From: an uncultured archaeon
GTDB lineage: Archaea > Thermoplasmatota > Thermoplasmata > Thermoplasmatales > Thermoplasmataceae
DNA: 64,000 bases
Reading direction: 5' to 3'
Assembly: GCA_000965745.1 (NCBI GenBank)
Contig: CP009479.1
Coordinates: 186,001 to 250,000, forward strand
Positions 1 through 8,292 of the stretch are shown here, piece by piece (positions within the stretch are counted from its first letter, which is position 1; each line of letters opens with the position of its first letter). Under the pieces are notes generated by a model. It had not been told where the DNA came from. It saw nothing but the letters and a program-made list of their open reading frames with translations, and made no database searches. The position numbers and the translations under genes were made by a program.

Positions 1-1
1 G

Positions 2-541
2 AAAGCCGGCCTCTTTCCGATAAAGATCAATTTTGTTGTCCTGAAGGATGTAAACATTGACCAGATACCGAAGATGATAGAGCTAGCTGCAAAAGAGGAT
101 GTGATCCTTCAGCTCATTGAGTTTGAGACAACACGGGAAGGGGAAGATTCCGATGAGTTCCTCAAGTACCACATGCCGCTGGAAGGCATAGAAAGAGAGG
201 TGTCAAAGTCCTCTTTCAAGGTGGTGAAGAATGAGCTGCACAACAGGCCAAAATACTCAATGGAAACTGAAGACGGCATCGCCGAGGTGGAATTTGTAAA
301 GCCCATGAGGAACGCAGATTTCTGCAGCCACTGCACAAGGATGAGGCTTACGTCCACGGGCCTGCTTAAGCCATGCCTCATGAGGGATGACAATTACACC
401 AACATGATCGCCGGGATCAGGAACAGGAAAGATGATGGCTACCTTGATGATGTATTCATAAAAGCAGTCAAGAAGCGGGAACCATACTGGAAGCCGGAGG
501 ATGAAATTGAAGGTAAAGATAAGATACTTCGCACTGTATAG
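2..541 (+). CDS. moaA: GTP 3',8-cyclase MoaA, C-terminal part (5' end outside window)
   Basis: Radical SAM enzyme of the first step of molybdenum-cofactor synthesis (GTP to 3',8-cyclo-GTP). The frame is open from the window edge, so the N-terminal SAM-binding CxxxCxxC is not visible. What remains is the C-terminal half with the family's second cluster signature CSHC followed by 13 residues and another Cys (around 330-380), which binds a 4Fe-4S cluster that contacts GTP. The last 41 bases overlap moaD, implying translational coupling. The family assignment is secure; only the missing 5' end limits it. Confidence 0.95.
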   Translation, partial: KAGLFPIKINFVVLKDVNIDQIPKMIELAAKEDVILQLIEFETTREGEDSDEFLKYHMPLEGIEREVSKSSFKVVKNELHNRPKYSMETEDGIAEVEFVKPMRNADFCSHCTRMRLTSTGLLKPCLMRDDNYTNMIAGIRNRKDDGYLDDVFIKAVKKREPYWKPEDEIEGKDKILRTV

Positions 542-752
542 AGACCTTTCAGGAAAGTCTGATGAGACAATGGACCTGAAAGACGGTTCAACCCTTGATT
601 CACTCCTTGATGAGGTCAGGGAGTCTCACCCGATATTCAGAAAGCAGTCCGGGGAGTTCCTTCTGGCAGTCAATGAAGAGTATGCGGCGCCTGAGACTGT
701 CCTGAAAGACGGTGATGAAGTTGCTATTTTCCCGAACGTAAGCGGGGGATAG
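501..752 (+). CDS. moaD: Molybdopterin synthase sulfur-carrier subunit MoaD
   Basis: Small ubiquitin-like protein of 83 residues ending in Gly-Gly (NVSGG), the tail that is thiocarboxylated and donates sulfur to precursor Z in molybdopterin synthesis. Length and the C-terminal VAIFPNVSGG match MoaD rather than longer ThiS-like proteins. It starts inside the end of moaA. A GGAGG stretch lies directly before the ATG. A MoaE partner is not in this window. It converges with mobA, only 4 bases away. Confidence 0.92.
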   Translation: MKLKVKIRYFALYRDLSGKSDETMDLKDGSTLDSLLDEVRESHPIFRKQSGEFLLAVNEEYAAPETVLKDGDEVAIFPNVSGG

Positions 753-756
753 GCGG

Positions 757-1308
757 TTATTTTTTCAGTATCTTCAGGCTCTCGAGGTCCTCCTTGTAGT
801 TTATGTTAAAGAAGGAGTTCTCGTATACTGCCCCAATGAGGACAGTGTCGTGCCTGCAGGACCTTATCAGTCCCCTCAGGCTTTTGCACCCGGATTCCCT
901 GTATTCCCCGAGAGCCGCAGCCATTGTTGAATTGTAAATTCCATGCAGAGGCTCGATCCGCCCGTCTGAATGCACCGGGAACAGCGGATAGCCCCTGTAC
1001 ATTGAGAGCATCTCCCTTATGAAGTCCCGGCTGATCAGCGGCATGTCACCCGCCGCCACAAACACTTCCCCGAATGATTCCAGCAATGAGGCTATTGAAT
1101 CCAGTGCCGTACCCGAAGCGGTGTCGCGAAGTATCCGTGCCCCCTCAGCTTTTACATCTGGGTCCTTCGTGAAGACCACAACGTCATCAAAAGTGCCAGC
1201 GGCGAGAAGGGCACTCACTACGGTGCCGATAAGTGTGCCCCCGTCAATCCTGCACATATGCTTTCCGGGAAAACGCCCACTCCTCTTGGCAAGTACTGCA
1301 GCGATCAT
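757..1308 (-). CDS. mobA: Molybdenum cofactor guanylyltransferase MobA-like
   Basis: Predicted to attach GMP to molybdopterin, making the guanine-dinucleotide form used by formate dehydrogenase-type enzymes. About 183 residues. The start at 1308 gives the usual N-terminus MIAAVLAKRSGRFPGKHM; a longer reading from 1359 adds an unlikely leader. The nucleotide loop is unusual: the family consensus LAGGxSxRxGxxK appears as LAKRSGRFPGKH, without the double Gly. Downstream GDMPLIS, EPLHGIYN and FFNINYKEDL are typical of MobA. The loop also resembles sugar cytidylyltransferases, so substrate is inferred from context (moaAD, fdhD and moeA nearby). Confidence 0.8.
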   Translation of the reverse strand: MIAAVLAKRSGRFPGKHMCRIDGGTLIGTVVSALLAAGTFDDVVVFTKDPDVKAEGARILRDTASGTALDSIASLLESFGEVFVAAGDMPLISRDFIREMLSMYRGYPLFPVHSDGRIEPLHGIYNSTMAAALGEYRESGCKSLRGLIRSCRHDTVLIGAVYENSFFNINYKEDLESLKILKK

Positions 1309-1440
1309 ACCCAAACCACGACTGAAAAATATCTCAAAAAGGTATTTGAAATGATGCAATCATTGGAAATGGTGAGATATCCGGTGTGGATAACCCATTG
1401 AAAAATTCAGTGTTGCTGAAAGCATCAGGCAGGGAGAAAA

Positions 1441-1498
1441 GTTTATTTTAGCACTCGCCGAATAGCACCAGGTGAGGCAGTATGATGAAGAGAGGGGG
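1441..1498 (+). promoter_or_regulatory. Promoter and ribosome-binding site of fdhD
   Basis: A TATA-like run (gtttatttta, 1441-1450) would place transcription start near 1470. GAGGGGG at 1492-1498 lies five bases before TTG 1504 and supports that start. An ATG pair at 1482/1485 opens a 20-codon frame that overlaps the fdhD start out of frame. Confidence 0.45.
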
Positions 1499-1503
1499 TT
1501 GCC

Positions 1504-2361
1504 TTGAGCAAAACGGGAAAGGCGCCCGACGGAAGATCGACCGTTGAAGTCAGCATCATGGCGTTCGTGGAACGAAATATGCCACGTGGTGCGAGGGATG
1601 AGCTGACAGTCGAGGAACCCATGGAAATAAGGATCTGCAGGGAAGGGATGGCAGACTGCAGGACCATCTCAGTTACGATGAGAACTCCCGGCAGGGATGT
1701 GGAGCTTTCCGCCGGGTTCCTTTTCACAGAAGGGATCATAAAGAGTGTTGAAGACATTTTATCCATAGGGCATCCAGGTCCGGACGATCCAAACAGCAGG
1801 AACGCGGTTGAGGCCAGCATTTCGGATGAGCGGTACAGGGAGAGTTCGGGTTACACCAGAAGCTTTAATGCCAATTCCAGCTGTGGTGTCTGCGGCAAGA
1901 GCAACATAAACGAGATATTCCTGAAAGGAAGAAAAGTCATCAGGAGCACCCTTTCTGTTTCAGCATCGACAATATTGTCACTTCCGGGAATAATGACAGG
2001 GGAGCAGGCAATTTTCTCAAAAACCGGTGGGGCACATGCTGCGGCCCTTTTCAGCGTGGAAGGCAAATTGCTGGCCGTGGAGGAGGATGTCGGAAGGCAT
2101 AATGCAGTTGACAAGGCGATAGGAAAGTTGCTCCTCGGCAAACTCGCGGACCCTTCAGGCTGCATATTGCAGGCCAGTGGACGGGCCGGATTCGAGATAG
2201 TTCAGAAGGCCATAGTGGCCGGCATCCCGGTCATAAGCTCAGTCTCCGCTCCCACATCGCTCGCGGTTGAGGCTGCGGAGGCATTCAATGCCACCGTAAT
2301 CGGCTTTGCAAGGAATGGCAGGTTCAATGTTTACACACACAGTGAAAGGGTCGTTCCGTGA
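1504..2361 (+). CDS. fdhD: Formate dehydrogenase accessory sulfurtransferase FdhD
   Basis: FdhD carries sulfur from a cysteine desulfurase to the molybdenum cofactor of formate dehydrogenase. The CGVCG pair of catalytic cysteines is visible in SSCGVCGKSN near residue 128, followed by the conserved TGGAHAAALF and EDVGRHNAVDKAIG segments. 285 residues from TTG 1504, slightly long for the family; an internal ATG at 1558 is the alternative. With mobA and two moeA genes it implies a molybdo- or tungsto-enzyme of the formate dehydrogenase class encoded elsewhere. Confidence 0.93.
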   Translation: MSKTGKAPDGRSTVEVSIMAFVERNMPRGARDELTVEEPMEIRICREGMADCRTISVTMRTPGRDVELSAGFLFTEGIIKSVEDILSIGHPGPDDPNSRNAVEASISDERYRESSGYTRSFNANSSCGVCGKSNINEIFLKGRKVIRSTLSVSASTILSLPGIMTGEQAIFSKTGGAHAAALFSVEGKLLAVEEDVGRHNAVDKAIGKLLLGKLADPSGCILQASGRAGFEIVQKAIVAGIPVISSVSAPTSLAVEAAEAFNATVIGFARNGRFNVYTHSERVVP

Positions 2362-2534
2362 AAGTATAGTTTCAGTGATTCAGGTAACCGGATACATTTT
2401 GAAGATTTCAACAACTTCCATGATTGGAAACAAGAAGAGTCCAGGCCTGCAGTTCCATAGGGTGCAGTCCGTGCTGCGCCCTGATGCATTCGGCCATGGG
2501 GATTTTCAGGCTTATGCGGCCAAAACGGCCTGCA

Positions 2535-4367
2535 TCATTCCATGAGCCGCTCAATGAACTTCATTTCAGCAAGCCGATCCTCTCTGCATATCACATGATA
2601 ATAATACGTTCCCAGGGGGGAAAAATTCAGCTTGTATTTTTCGGCGGTCTCATAGTTTGAAATGCCTGCAACGTAATAGCCCTCGGCGACCGCATATGAT
2701 ACCGAGTTGAAGTTTCCGACCTCAGCAGTCAGGCCATAGAACTCGTCCTGTGAAATGCCCGATGATTCTGCAAGTCCGTCAAGCATCTGGTATGCCCCTT
2801 CTCCACTGCCCGGTATTGCTATGGCACTTCCCGTGTCGATGAGCGATTTGAGTTTTGAGGCCCCTTCAGAGACGGGTTCCCTTGAAACTATCCCTATATC
2901 CTTTTTTGTCTTCCATATGCCGGCCAATCCGGAACCGCTTTCATCCGGAGCATACACTGGCAAATCTGCAGCTTCCGACCCCGTAATGATTCCCGCGGCA
3001 TCTGCGTACCCTTTCAGTACGGAGTTCAGGGCCACGTGGTGCCCGGTCTTGATTACTTTAAGCCTGTTATCCGCTGCGAGCCTGTCCAGGGATTCATCAT
3101 TCTCTCCAGTTACTACATACTGTGAATCTTCCACGCTCCTTCCGAACAGGACTATCTTCACACTTTCGCCTTCTTCGACCGTTCTCGTGTCCCCCTCCAC
3201 TGAAATGTAACCGTCTGCCCTGAGCAATCTCGATATAGAGCCTGAGCCGCCATGGATTGGAAATGCAATGACCCTGTCCCTCCTGACCACCGAAACAGGG
3301 ATGAGGTTCAGTTTTCCAAGGTCAAGGCTGAACTTTCCGGCGAGTTCCCCCTCAATGTATCGGTCCTCGGACCTGAGGCCGGCCTCCCTCAGTATCTGCG
3401 GGAAGAATATGGTGAGGAACGTCATCATTGCAGACACCGGGAACCCCGGAAGGCCAATGATGATCTTGTCCCCTTTCCGGGAAAGCAGGGTCGGTTTCCC
3501 CGGCTTGATCTTTATTCCATGGAAAACTATGCCCGGGTCATACTCGCCGAGTATCCTGTACACCATATCCTTTTCCCCGGCAGATGTGCTGCCTGAAACA
3601 ATCAGGATGTCATTTTCCTCGCTGTACGAGTTGAGGCTTGACCTTATCAGGTCCTCCCTGTCAGGCAGGGTTCCGTAAAGGGTTATGTCGAACGCAGGCC
3701 CTTCGGACTCTATGATCGATTTTATTGCCCTACCGTTAGACTCGTAAATCCTGCCCTTTTCAAGTGCTTCGCCCGGCTGAATCAGCTCGTCGCCGGTTGA
3801 GACTATTCCAATCTTCATCTTCCTGATGACCTCAACCTCACTGATCCCTAGTGTCGAAATCACAGCCAGCTCCCTTGGGCCTATACGGGCACCCTTTCTT
3901 ACGATAAGTTCGCCTTCCGGCACATCCGAGCCTGCCAGCGCTATGTTCTCGCCCTTCCTGACAGGCCTGTACACCCTCAAGGTGCCTTCATCCTCGTGGG
4001 TGTATTCAACCATTACAACCGCGTCAGCCCCTTCGGGCATGACCGCTCCAGTGGGAATGTAAACACAGGTCCCCGGCTCCACCTTTGCCGCCGGAGGGCT
4101 GCCCATAAGGATCCTTCCTGAGACCTTCAGTTCAGAGGGGCTGCTCTCCGAAGTGTCCTCAAGGTCTTCCGATCTCACTGCAAAGCCGTCCTTTACCGAC
4201 CTGTTGAATGGAGGGGAGTTTATTGGGGATATTATGCCGGATGCGAGAACCCTTCCAAGGGATTCGTCAAGCGATATACGCTCCGGAGGGAGTGAAAGAA
4301 CAATATTTTCAGAAGCAAGCCTCTTTGCATTTTCCGTATCGATAAGGCTGTGGAAAATATGGGCCAT
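2535..4367 (-). CDS. moeA: Molybdopterin molybdenumtransferase MoeA fused to a PBP-like domain
   Basis: 610 residues in two parts. Residues 1-400 are MoeA (inserts molybdate into adenylylated molybdopterin), with PPFNRSVKDGFAV, STGDELIQPG, SGSTSAGEKD and GLPGFPVSAM. Residues about 410-610 form the periplasmic-binding-protein-like domain often attached to archaeal MoeA and thought to sense or bind molybdate/tungstate (family knowledge, not proven here). Its ATG abuts the stop of the upstream second moeA without any gap, so the two are translated from one message. Convergent with fdhD. Confidence 0.92.
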   Translation of the reverse strand: MAHIFHSLIDTENAKRLASENIVLSLPPERISLDESLGRVLASGIISPINSPPFNRSVKDGFAVRSEDLEDTSESSPSELKVSGRILMGSPPAAKVEPGTCVYIPTGAVMPEGADAVVMVEYTHEDEGTLRVYRPVRKGENIALAGSDVPEGELIVRKGARIGPRELAVISTLGISEVEVIRKMKIGIVSTGDELIQPGEALEKGRIYESNGRAIKSIIESEGPAFDITLYGTLPDREDLIRSSLNSYSEENDILIVSGSTSAGEKDMVYRILGEYDPGIVFHGIKIKPGKPTLLSRKGDKIIIGLPGFPVSAMMTFLTIFFPQILREAGLRSEDRYIEGELAGKFSLDLGKLNLIPVSVVRRDRVIAFPIHGGSGSISRLLRADGYISVEGDTRTVEEGESVKIVLFGRSVEDSQYVVTGENDESLDRLAADNRLKVIKTGHHVALNSVLKGYADAAGIITGSEAADLPVYAPDESGSGLAGIWKTKKDIGIVSREPVSEGASKLKSLIDTGSAIAIPGSGEGAYQMLDGLAESSGISQDEFYGLTAEVGNFNSVSYAVAEGYYVAGISNYETAEKYKLNFSPLGTYYYHVICREDRLAEMKFIERLME

Positions 4368-5603
4368 TTACACAGTTCCCCCGGTAAGGGTAACCCAGAC
4401 ATATTCGCCTTTTTCCATGCCTTCCACCGATTCCGGCACTACTGCGAGGCCGTTTGACATGAGAAGCGTGGATATCATTCCCGAGCCTGTAGACCTGAGA
4501 GGGGTGGCGTCAAGGGAATCTGTTGACCTTGAAAGAGCTATCCTCACAAAGGACCTCATGCCACCATTGTTTATCAGCCTCTCTGTAAGCCTTGCCCGTA
4601 TGACCTGCCTGCTGTCATTGTATTCCAGGATGTCGATCATGAAGCGGTCAAAGAAAGCCTCGAATGAAGTAAGTGCTGCAACCGGAAGGCCCGAAACGGA
4701 GAATACAGGCTTTCCACTTATCTCGAAGAGGGCTATTGTCCTTCCCGGCTTTATCATTACTCCCCTGAAGACCTGTTTCCCGATGTCCGAAAGGACTGCT
4801 GCGGAATAATCGCTCCTGCCTATGCTTGAACCTCCTGTTACAACAAGTATGTCCACGTTTTCAAGCGCATTCTGGACCCCCTTCTTTATGGCATCATATT
4901 CATCCGGGCAGACTCCCTCGTTTGTTGTGTTGATGTGCCCCTGCCTGAAGTAATTTATCAGCAGAGGCTGCGTAGTGTTCCTTATGCCGGAGAGTGAGCC
5001 CGGGACAATTTCATTCCCTGTCGAAATCACCCCAAGGTTGATTCTCCTGTAAACTTTTACCCTCTGCCTGCCCACTGCGATCATTGCAGCCACGTGCCAG
5101 GATTTGATCACATCGCCCCTGGCGATAATCCTCTTTCCCGACGCTATATCTTCGCCCTTTCTGGATACATTCTCCCATATTCTCGCGGACTGCTCCACGA
5201 AGAGAGTATCGCCGTACAACGATGCGTATTCAGCCATTATGACGGCATCTGCTCCGGGTGGCAGCCTTGCCCCGGTGTTAATCTCGCTGCATGTCCCGCG
5301 TTCAATTCGTGATGAGCCTTCAAATCCTGAGCTTCCTGTTACCGTGAGCGAAACAGGATTCTCTGCACTCGCACCCGAAACATCCCTCCGCCTCAGCGCG
5401 AACCCGTCAACTGCGCTTCTGTCGTAAGCGGGAACATCCTTCCCCGCCTTGACATCCTCCGCGATAACCATGTCCATGGATGATTCCACATCCACTTCAA
5501 TAATGCTGATTTTTCTCCAGGGGATGTCTTTGACTCTTGAGGTTGCCTCCTCGAAGGAGATAAGGTGCCTCAAACCGGACATTTTCCCCTTGACTCCGGC
5601 CAT
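4368..5603 (-). CDS. moeA: Molybdopterin molybdenumtransferase MoeA, single-domain copy
   Basis: 411 residues with the MoeA signatures VPAYDRSAVDGFALR, STGNEIVPG, VTGGSSIGRSDYS and SGLPVAALTSFE. It is the first gene of a two-gene message with the PBP-fused copy. Paired moeA paralogs are common in archaea and may separate molybdenum from tungsten insertion or adenylyl hydrolysis from metal insertion; the sequence does not tell which. Starts at ATG 5603, with an AT-rich gttaatga about 26 bases upstream fitting leaderless transcription. Confidence 0.92.
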   Translation of the reverse strand: MAGVKGKMSGLRHLISFEEATSRVKDIPWRKISIIEVDVESSMDMVIAEDVKAGKDVPAYDRSAVDGFALRRRDVSGASAENPVSLTVTGSSGFEGSSRIERGTCSEINTGARLPPGADAVIMAEYASLYGDTLFVEQSARIWENVSRKGEDIASGKRIIARGDVIKSWHVAAMIAVGRQRVKVYRRINLGVISTGNEIVPGSLSGIRNTTQPLLINYFRQGHINTTNEGVCPDEYDAIKKGVQNALENVDILVVTGGSSIGRSDYSAAVLSDIGKQVFRGVMIKPGRTIALFEISGKPVFSVSGLPVAALTSFEAFFDRFMIDILEYNDSRQVIRARLTERLINNGGMRSFVRIALSRSTDSLDATPLRSTGSGMISTLLMSNGLAVVPESVEGMEKGEYVWVTLTGGTV

Positions 5604-5732
5604 AAGTACACTAACACCTTCTCGTTAATGAATGATTCCAACCTTGAAATCAATAGAGGCGGCATTGATTCCTGCATACCATTACTGCAATAAGGAAATC
5701 ATTTGGAATAAATGCTAAAATGCCCCTGCAAT

Positions 5733-5740
5733 GGTTATAT
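5733..5740 (+). promoter_or_regulatory. TATA box of the aldehyde dehydrogenase gene
   Basis: ggttatat ends 22 bases before ATG 5762; the TATA centre is about 26 bases upstream, the spacing of leaderless archaeal promoters. This favours ATG 5762 over the in-frame TTG at 5756. Confidence 0.55.
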
Positions 5741-5761
5741 CCGCCCACAGGCTAGTTGTCC

Positions 5762-7078
5762 ATGTCCACAAGGACAGTGAATCCGTATAGCGGAGAAACA
5801 CTGGAAGAATACGAGGAGGACAACGATTCTGAAATCCGCAGGAAAATAAGCGGCCTGAGAAAGTCCCAGGCGGAATGGGGCAGAGACGTGGATGAGAGGA
5901 TAAGGTATCTTGAAAAGGAGCTGAGGCCGAGGCTTCAGAACAGCAGGATGAAACTTGCGAAGCTCGTCTCGACCGAGATGGGCAAGCCGATACAGCAGAG
6001 CATCTCGGAAGTTGACAAGTGCATAAGCCTCATAGATTATGGTGTCAGCAATTACAGAAAGTTTCTGGAGAATGAGGAAGTGGAGACTGAGGCGGAAAAG
6101 AGTTACATCAGGTTCGACCCCCTCGGTATTGTCCTGCTGATAATGCCATGGAATTTTCCGCTATGGCAGGTCATGACAGCCGCCGTACCTGCAATGGCAG
6201 CCGGGAATGCAGTCATATTGAAGCACGCGTCCATCGTTTCAGGGACGAGCCTGAAGCTCGAGGAAATCTTCAGCTCCGATCTTTTCAAATCGTCAATAGT
6301 TCCCGGGTCCAGGGCAATAAAGCTCATCAGGCATGCCGATGCGGTCTCATTCACCGGCTCAACCGGTGTAGGAGCAGCAATTGCTGAGGAAGCAGGCAGG
6401 CACATAAGGAAAGTTGTGCTGGAACTCGGCGGGTCTGACCCATTCATAGTCCTCAAGAGCGCTGACATTGACCAGGCCGTTGAAGAAGCCACTTTGGGAA
6501 GGCTGAAGAACAGCGGGCAGAGCTGTACGGCTTCCAAGCGGTTCCTTGTCCATGAGGATGTGTTCGAAGAGTTCAGGCGGAAGGTCATGGAAAGGTTCGC
6601 CTCCGTAGAGATCGGCGATCCGCTGAAAGACAGGACTTTCCTGGGGCCGTTATCCTCCATGCAACAGACGAGGCTCGTCCTCACCCAGATAGAGCACCTG
6701 AAATCGCTCGGGAGAGTGGACATGCTGGGCAAGCCCAGGGGCGGCATAGTGCCTCCCACCATCGCGGTTCCCCGGAGGAGGTTTGATGAGGAGATCTTCG
6801 GCCCCGTGGCCATCATGAAGAAGTTCAGGGACAATGACGAGGCGGTGAGGCTTGCCAATGAGACAGACTACGGCCTTGGGGCCTCGATATGGGGAGACCC
6901 CCTGGAGGCTGAGATGATGGTTCCACGCATTGAGGCGGGAATGGTATTCATAAACAGGCTCGTAACATCCGATCCGGGACTGCCTTTCGGAGGGGTGAAG
7001 AAGAGCGGAATAGGGAGGGAGCATTCACGATACGGCCTGATCGAGTTTGCCAACATAAAGACCGTGTGGGTACAGTAG
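5762..7078 (+). CDS. NAD(P)-dependent aldehyde dehydrogenase (SSADH-like family)
   Basis: Oxidises an aldehyde to the acid. About 438 residues with PWNFPLWQ, FTGSTGVG, the catalytic Glu in VVLELGGSDPF (near 220) and catalytic Cys in SGQSCTASKR (near 254), and the closing LPFGGVKKSGIGREH. Shorter than the usual 480-500 residues, as in the compact succinate-semialdehyde group. Thermoplasmatales use an enzyme of this superfamily as glyceraldehyde dehydrogenase in the non-phosphorylating Entner-Doudoroff pathway, so glyceraldehyde is a candidate substrate besides succinate semialdehyde; the sequence alone cannot decide. Confidence 0.9.
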   Translation: MSTRTVNPYSGETLEEYEEDNDSEIRRKISGLRKSQAEWGRDVDERIRYLEKELRPRLQNSRMKLAKLVSTEMGKPIQQSISEVDKCISLIDYGVSNYRKFLENEEVETEAEKSYIRFDPLGIVLLIMPWNFPLWQVMTAAVPAMAAGNAVILKHASIVSGTSLKLEEIFSSDLFKSSIVPGSRAIKLIRHADAVSFTGSTGVGAAIAEEAGRHIRKVVLELGGSDPFIVLKSADIDQAVEEATLGRLKNSGQSCTASKRFLVHEDVFEEFRRKVMERFASVEIGDPLKDRTFLGPLSSMQQTRLVLTQIEHLKSLGRVDMLGKPRGGIVPPTIAVPRRRFDEEIFGPVAIMKKFRDNDEAVRLANETDYGLGASIWGDPLEAEMMVPRIEAGMVFINRLVTSDPGLPFGGVKKSGIGREHSRYGLIEFANIKTVWVQ

Positions 7079-7083
7079 ATCAC

Positions 7084-8253
7084 TCATATGCTGAGCGAAT
7101 CCTTCCTGAAGGTTCCGGAAAACCTCGAGTAGAATATCACTGCACTGAGGAATCCTGGAAGGGTGACCATGAGCCATATCTCATATGGTGAGGCCAGGTA
7201 TCCAAGCGCAAAGCCTCCAAGTGCCGGGCCCATTGACCTGCCAAAGGAGAGGAACGCATTGTATACGCCCATGTAGAAGCCGGTATTCCGGTCTCCATAC
7301 AGTTTCGACACTATCACGTTCCCCATGGGGAAAGCAAAGTCCTCCCCGAGGGATATGAACGCCATGGATAGGAGGAATGCGGGGAGAACCGTGTCGAAAG
7401 ACATAGTGAAGTAGCCGAAAGAGTATATCAGGGAACCAATGACAAAGCTCGTGGTTAGCGAGATTCGGCTGGAAATCCTGTATGCAATTCCCTGGAATGC
7501 CAGCACCGAAAGCCCGTTTGCCATGTAAATGAAGCCAAGCTCCGAGGTGTAAAGGTGGCGTATTGATGATGCGTAATTGGCGAGAGTCACGGATTCCTGT
7601 GCCTGAACCATGAAGAGGAGCATTCCGGACACGCCAATGATGATGAAGGCAATTGGAAGGGAAGACAGTTTCGGGCTCTTCTTTTCAATTACTTCTGGCC
7701 TCCTGTCTTCCAGTTTCAGGACGAATGCCCCGGAAACGAGTGACATTATGGCACCCATTGCATATATTGACGGATAGCCAAGGAAGAATATCACAAAGCC
7801 TCCCGCCGCAGGCCCGATTCCCCAGCCGATGTTGGCCCCCACCCTCAGGAACGAGAAACTCCTCAGGGGCTTGTTGCTGGACAGTGCCAGGAGCGCGTTC
7901 GATGATGGCCTTTGAATTGAGCTGAGCGTCTGGCCGATGATGAAGAGCGATGAAACAAGAACCGGGAAATTCCCGGACGAGGTCACGAAAAAGAGGGAGC
8001 CGTACGAAAAAGTCCCGAGGAAGAACGTGGTGAGAATGATCCTCCTGTATCCGAACCTGTCTCCAAGCCTTCCGCCATACACCTGTGAAGATGCCGCTAT
8101 GACCCCGCTGACCGTGTATATTATTCCCACAAGGTAGAGCGGTATTCCGAGTACCTCATACATGTACACAGAGGTGTAAACCCAAGATGACGCGAGGCCG
8201 AAAACCCTCATGAGGGCGGCTGAAGAAATGATGGAGACATTGGTCAGCTTCAA
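7084..8253 (-). CDS. MFS transporter (tandem copy A)
   Basis: 389-residue, 12-helix major facilitator protein with the loop 2-3 motif GGRLGDRFGYRRI. Starts at TTG 8253; gcttatacca about 26 bases upstream on the minus strand supports a leaderless TTG start. It is a clear paralog of the neighbouring 8293-9492 gene (shared SSWVYTSVYMYEVL / STWVFTSLYMHDAL, LFMVQAQESVTL / LFMIQGQESVTL). Substrate unknown; similar proteins are annotated as drug or sugar exporters. Convergent with the aldehyde dehydrogenase. Confidence 0.88.
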   Translation of the reverse strand: MKLTNVSIISSAALMRVFGLASSWVYTSVYMYEVLGIPLYLVGIIYTVSGVIAASSQVYGGRLGDRFGYRRIILTTFFLGTFSYGSLFFVTSSGNFPVLVSSLFIIGQTLSSIQRPSSNALLALSSNKPLRSFSFLRVGANIGWGIGPAAGGFVIFFLGYPSIYAMGAIMSLVSGAFVLKLEDRRPEVIEKKSPKLSSLPIAFIIIGVSGMLLFMVQAQESVTLANYASSIRHLYTSELGFIYMANGLSVLAFQGIAYRISSRISLTTSFVIGSLIYSFGYFTMSFDTVLPAFLLSMAFISLGEDFAFPMGNVIVSKLYGDRNTGFYMGVYNAFLSFGRSMGPALGGFALGYLASPYEIWLMVTLPGFLSAVIFYSRFSGTFRKDSLSI

Positions 8254-8292
8254 CAGGGAAGGAGAACTGGCAAAATGGTATAAGCAATTGCT

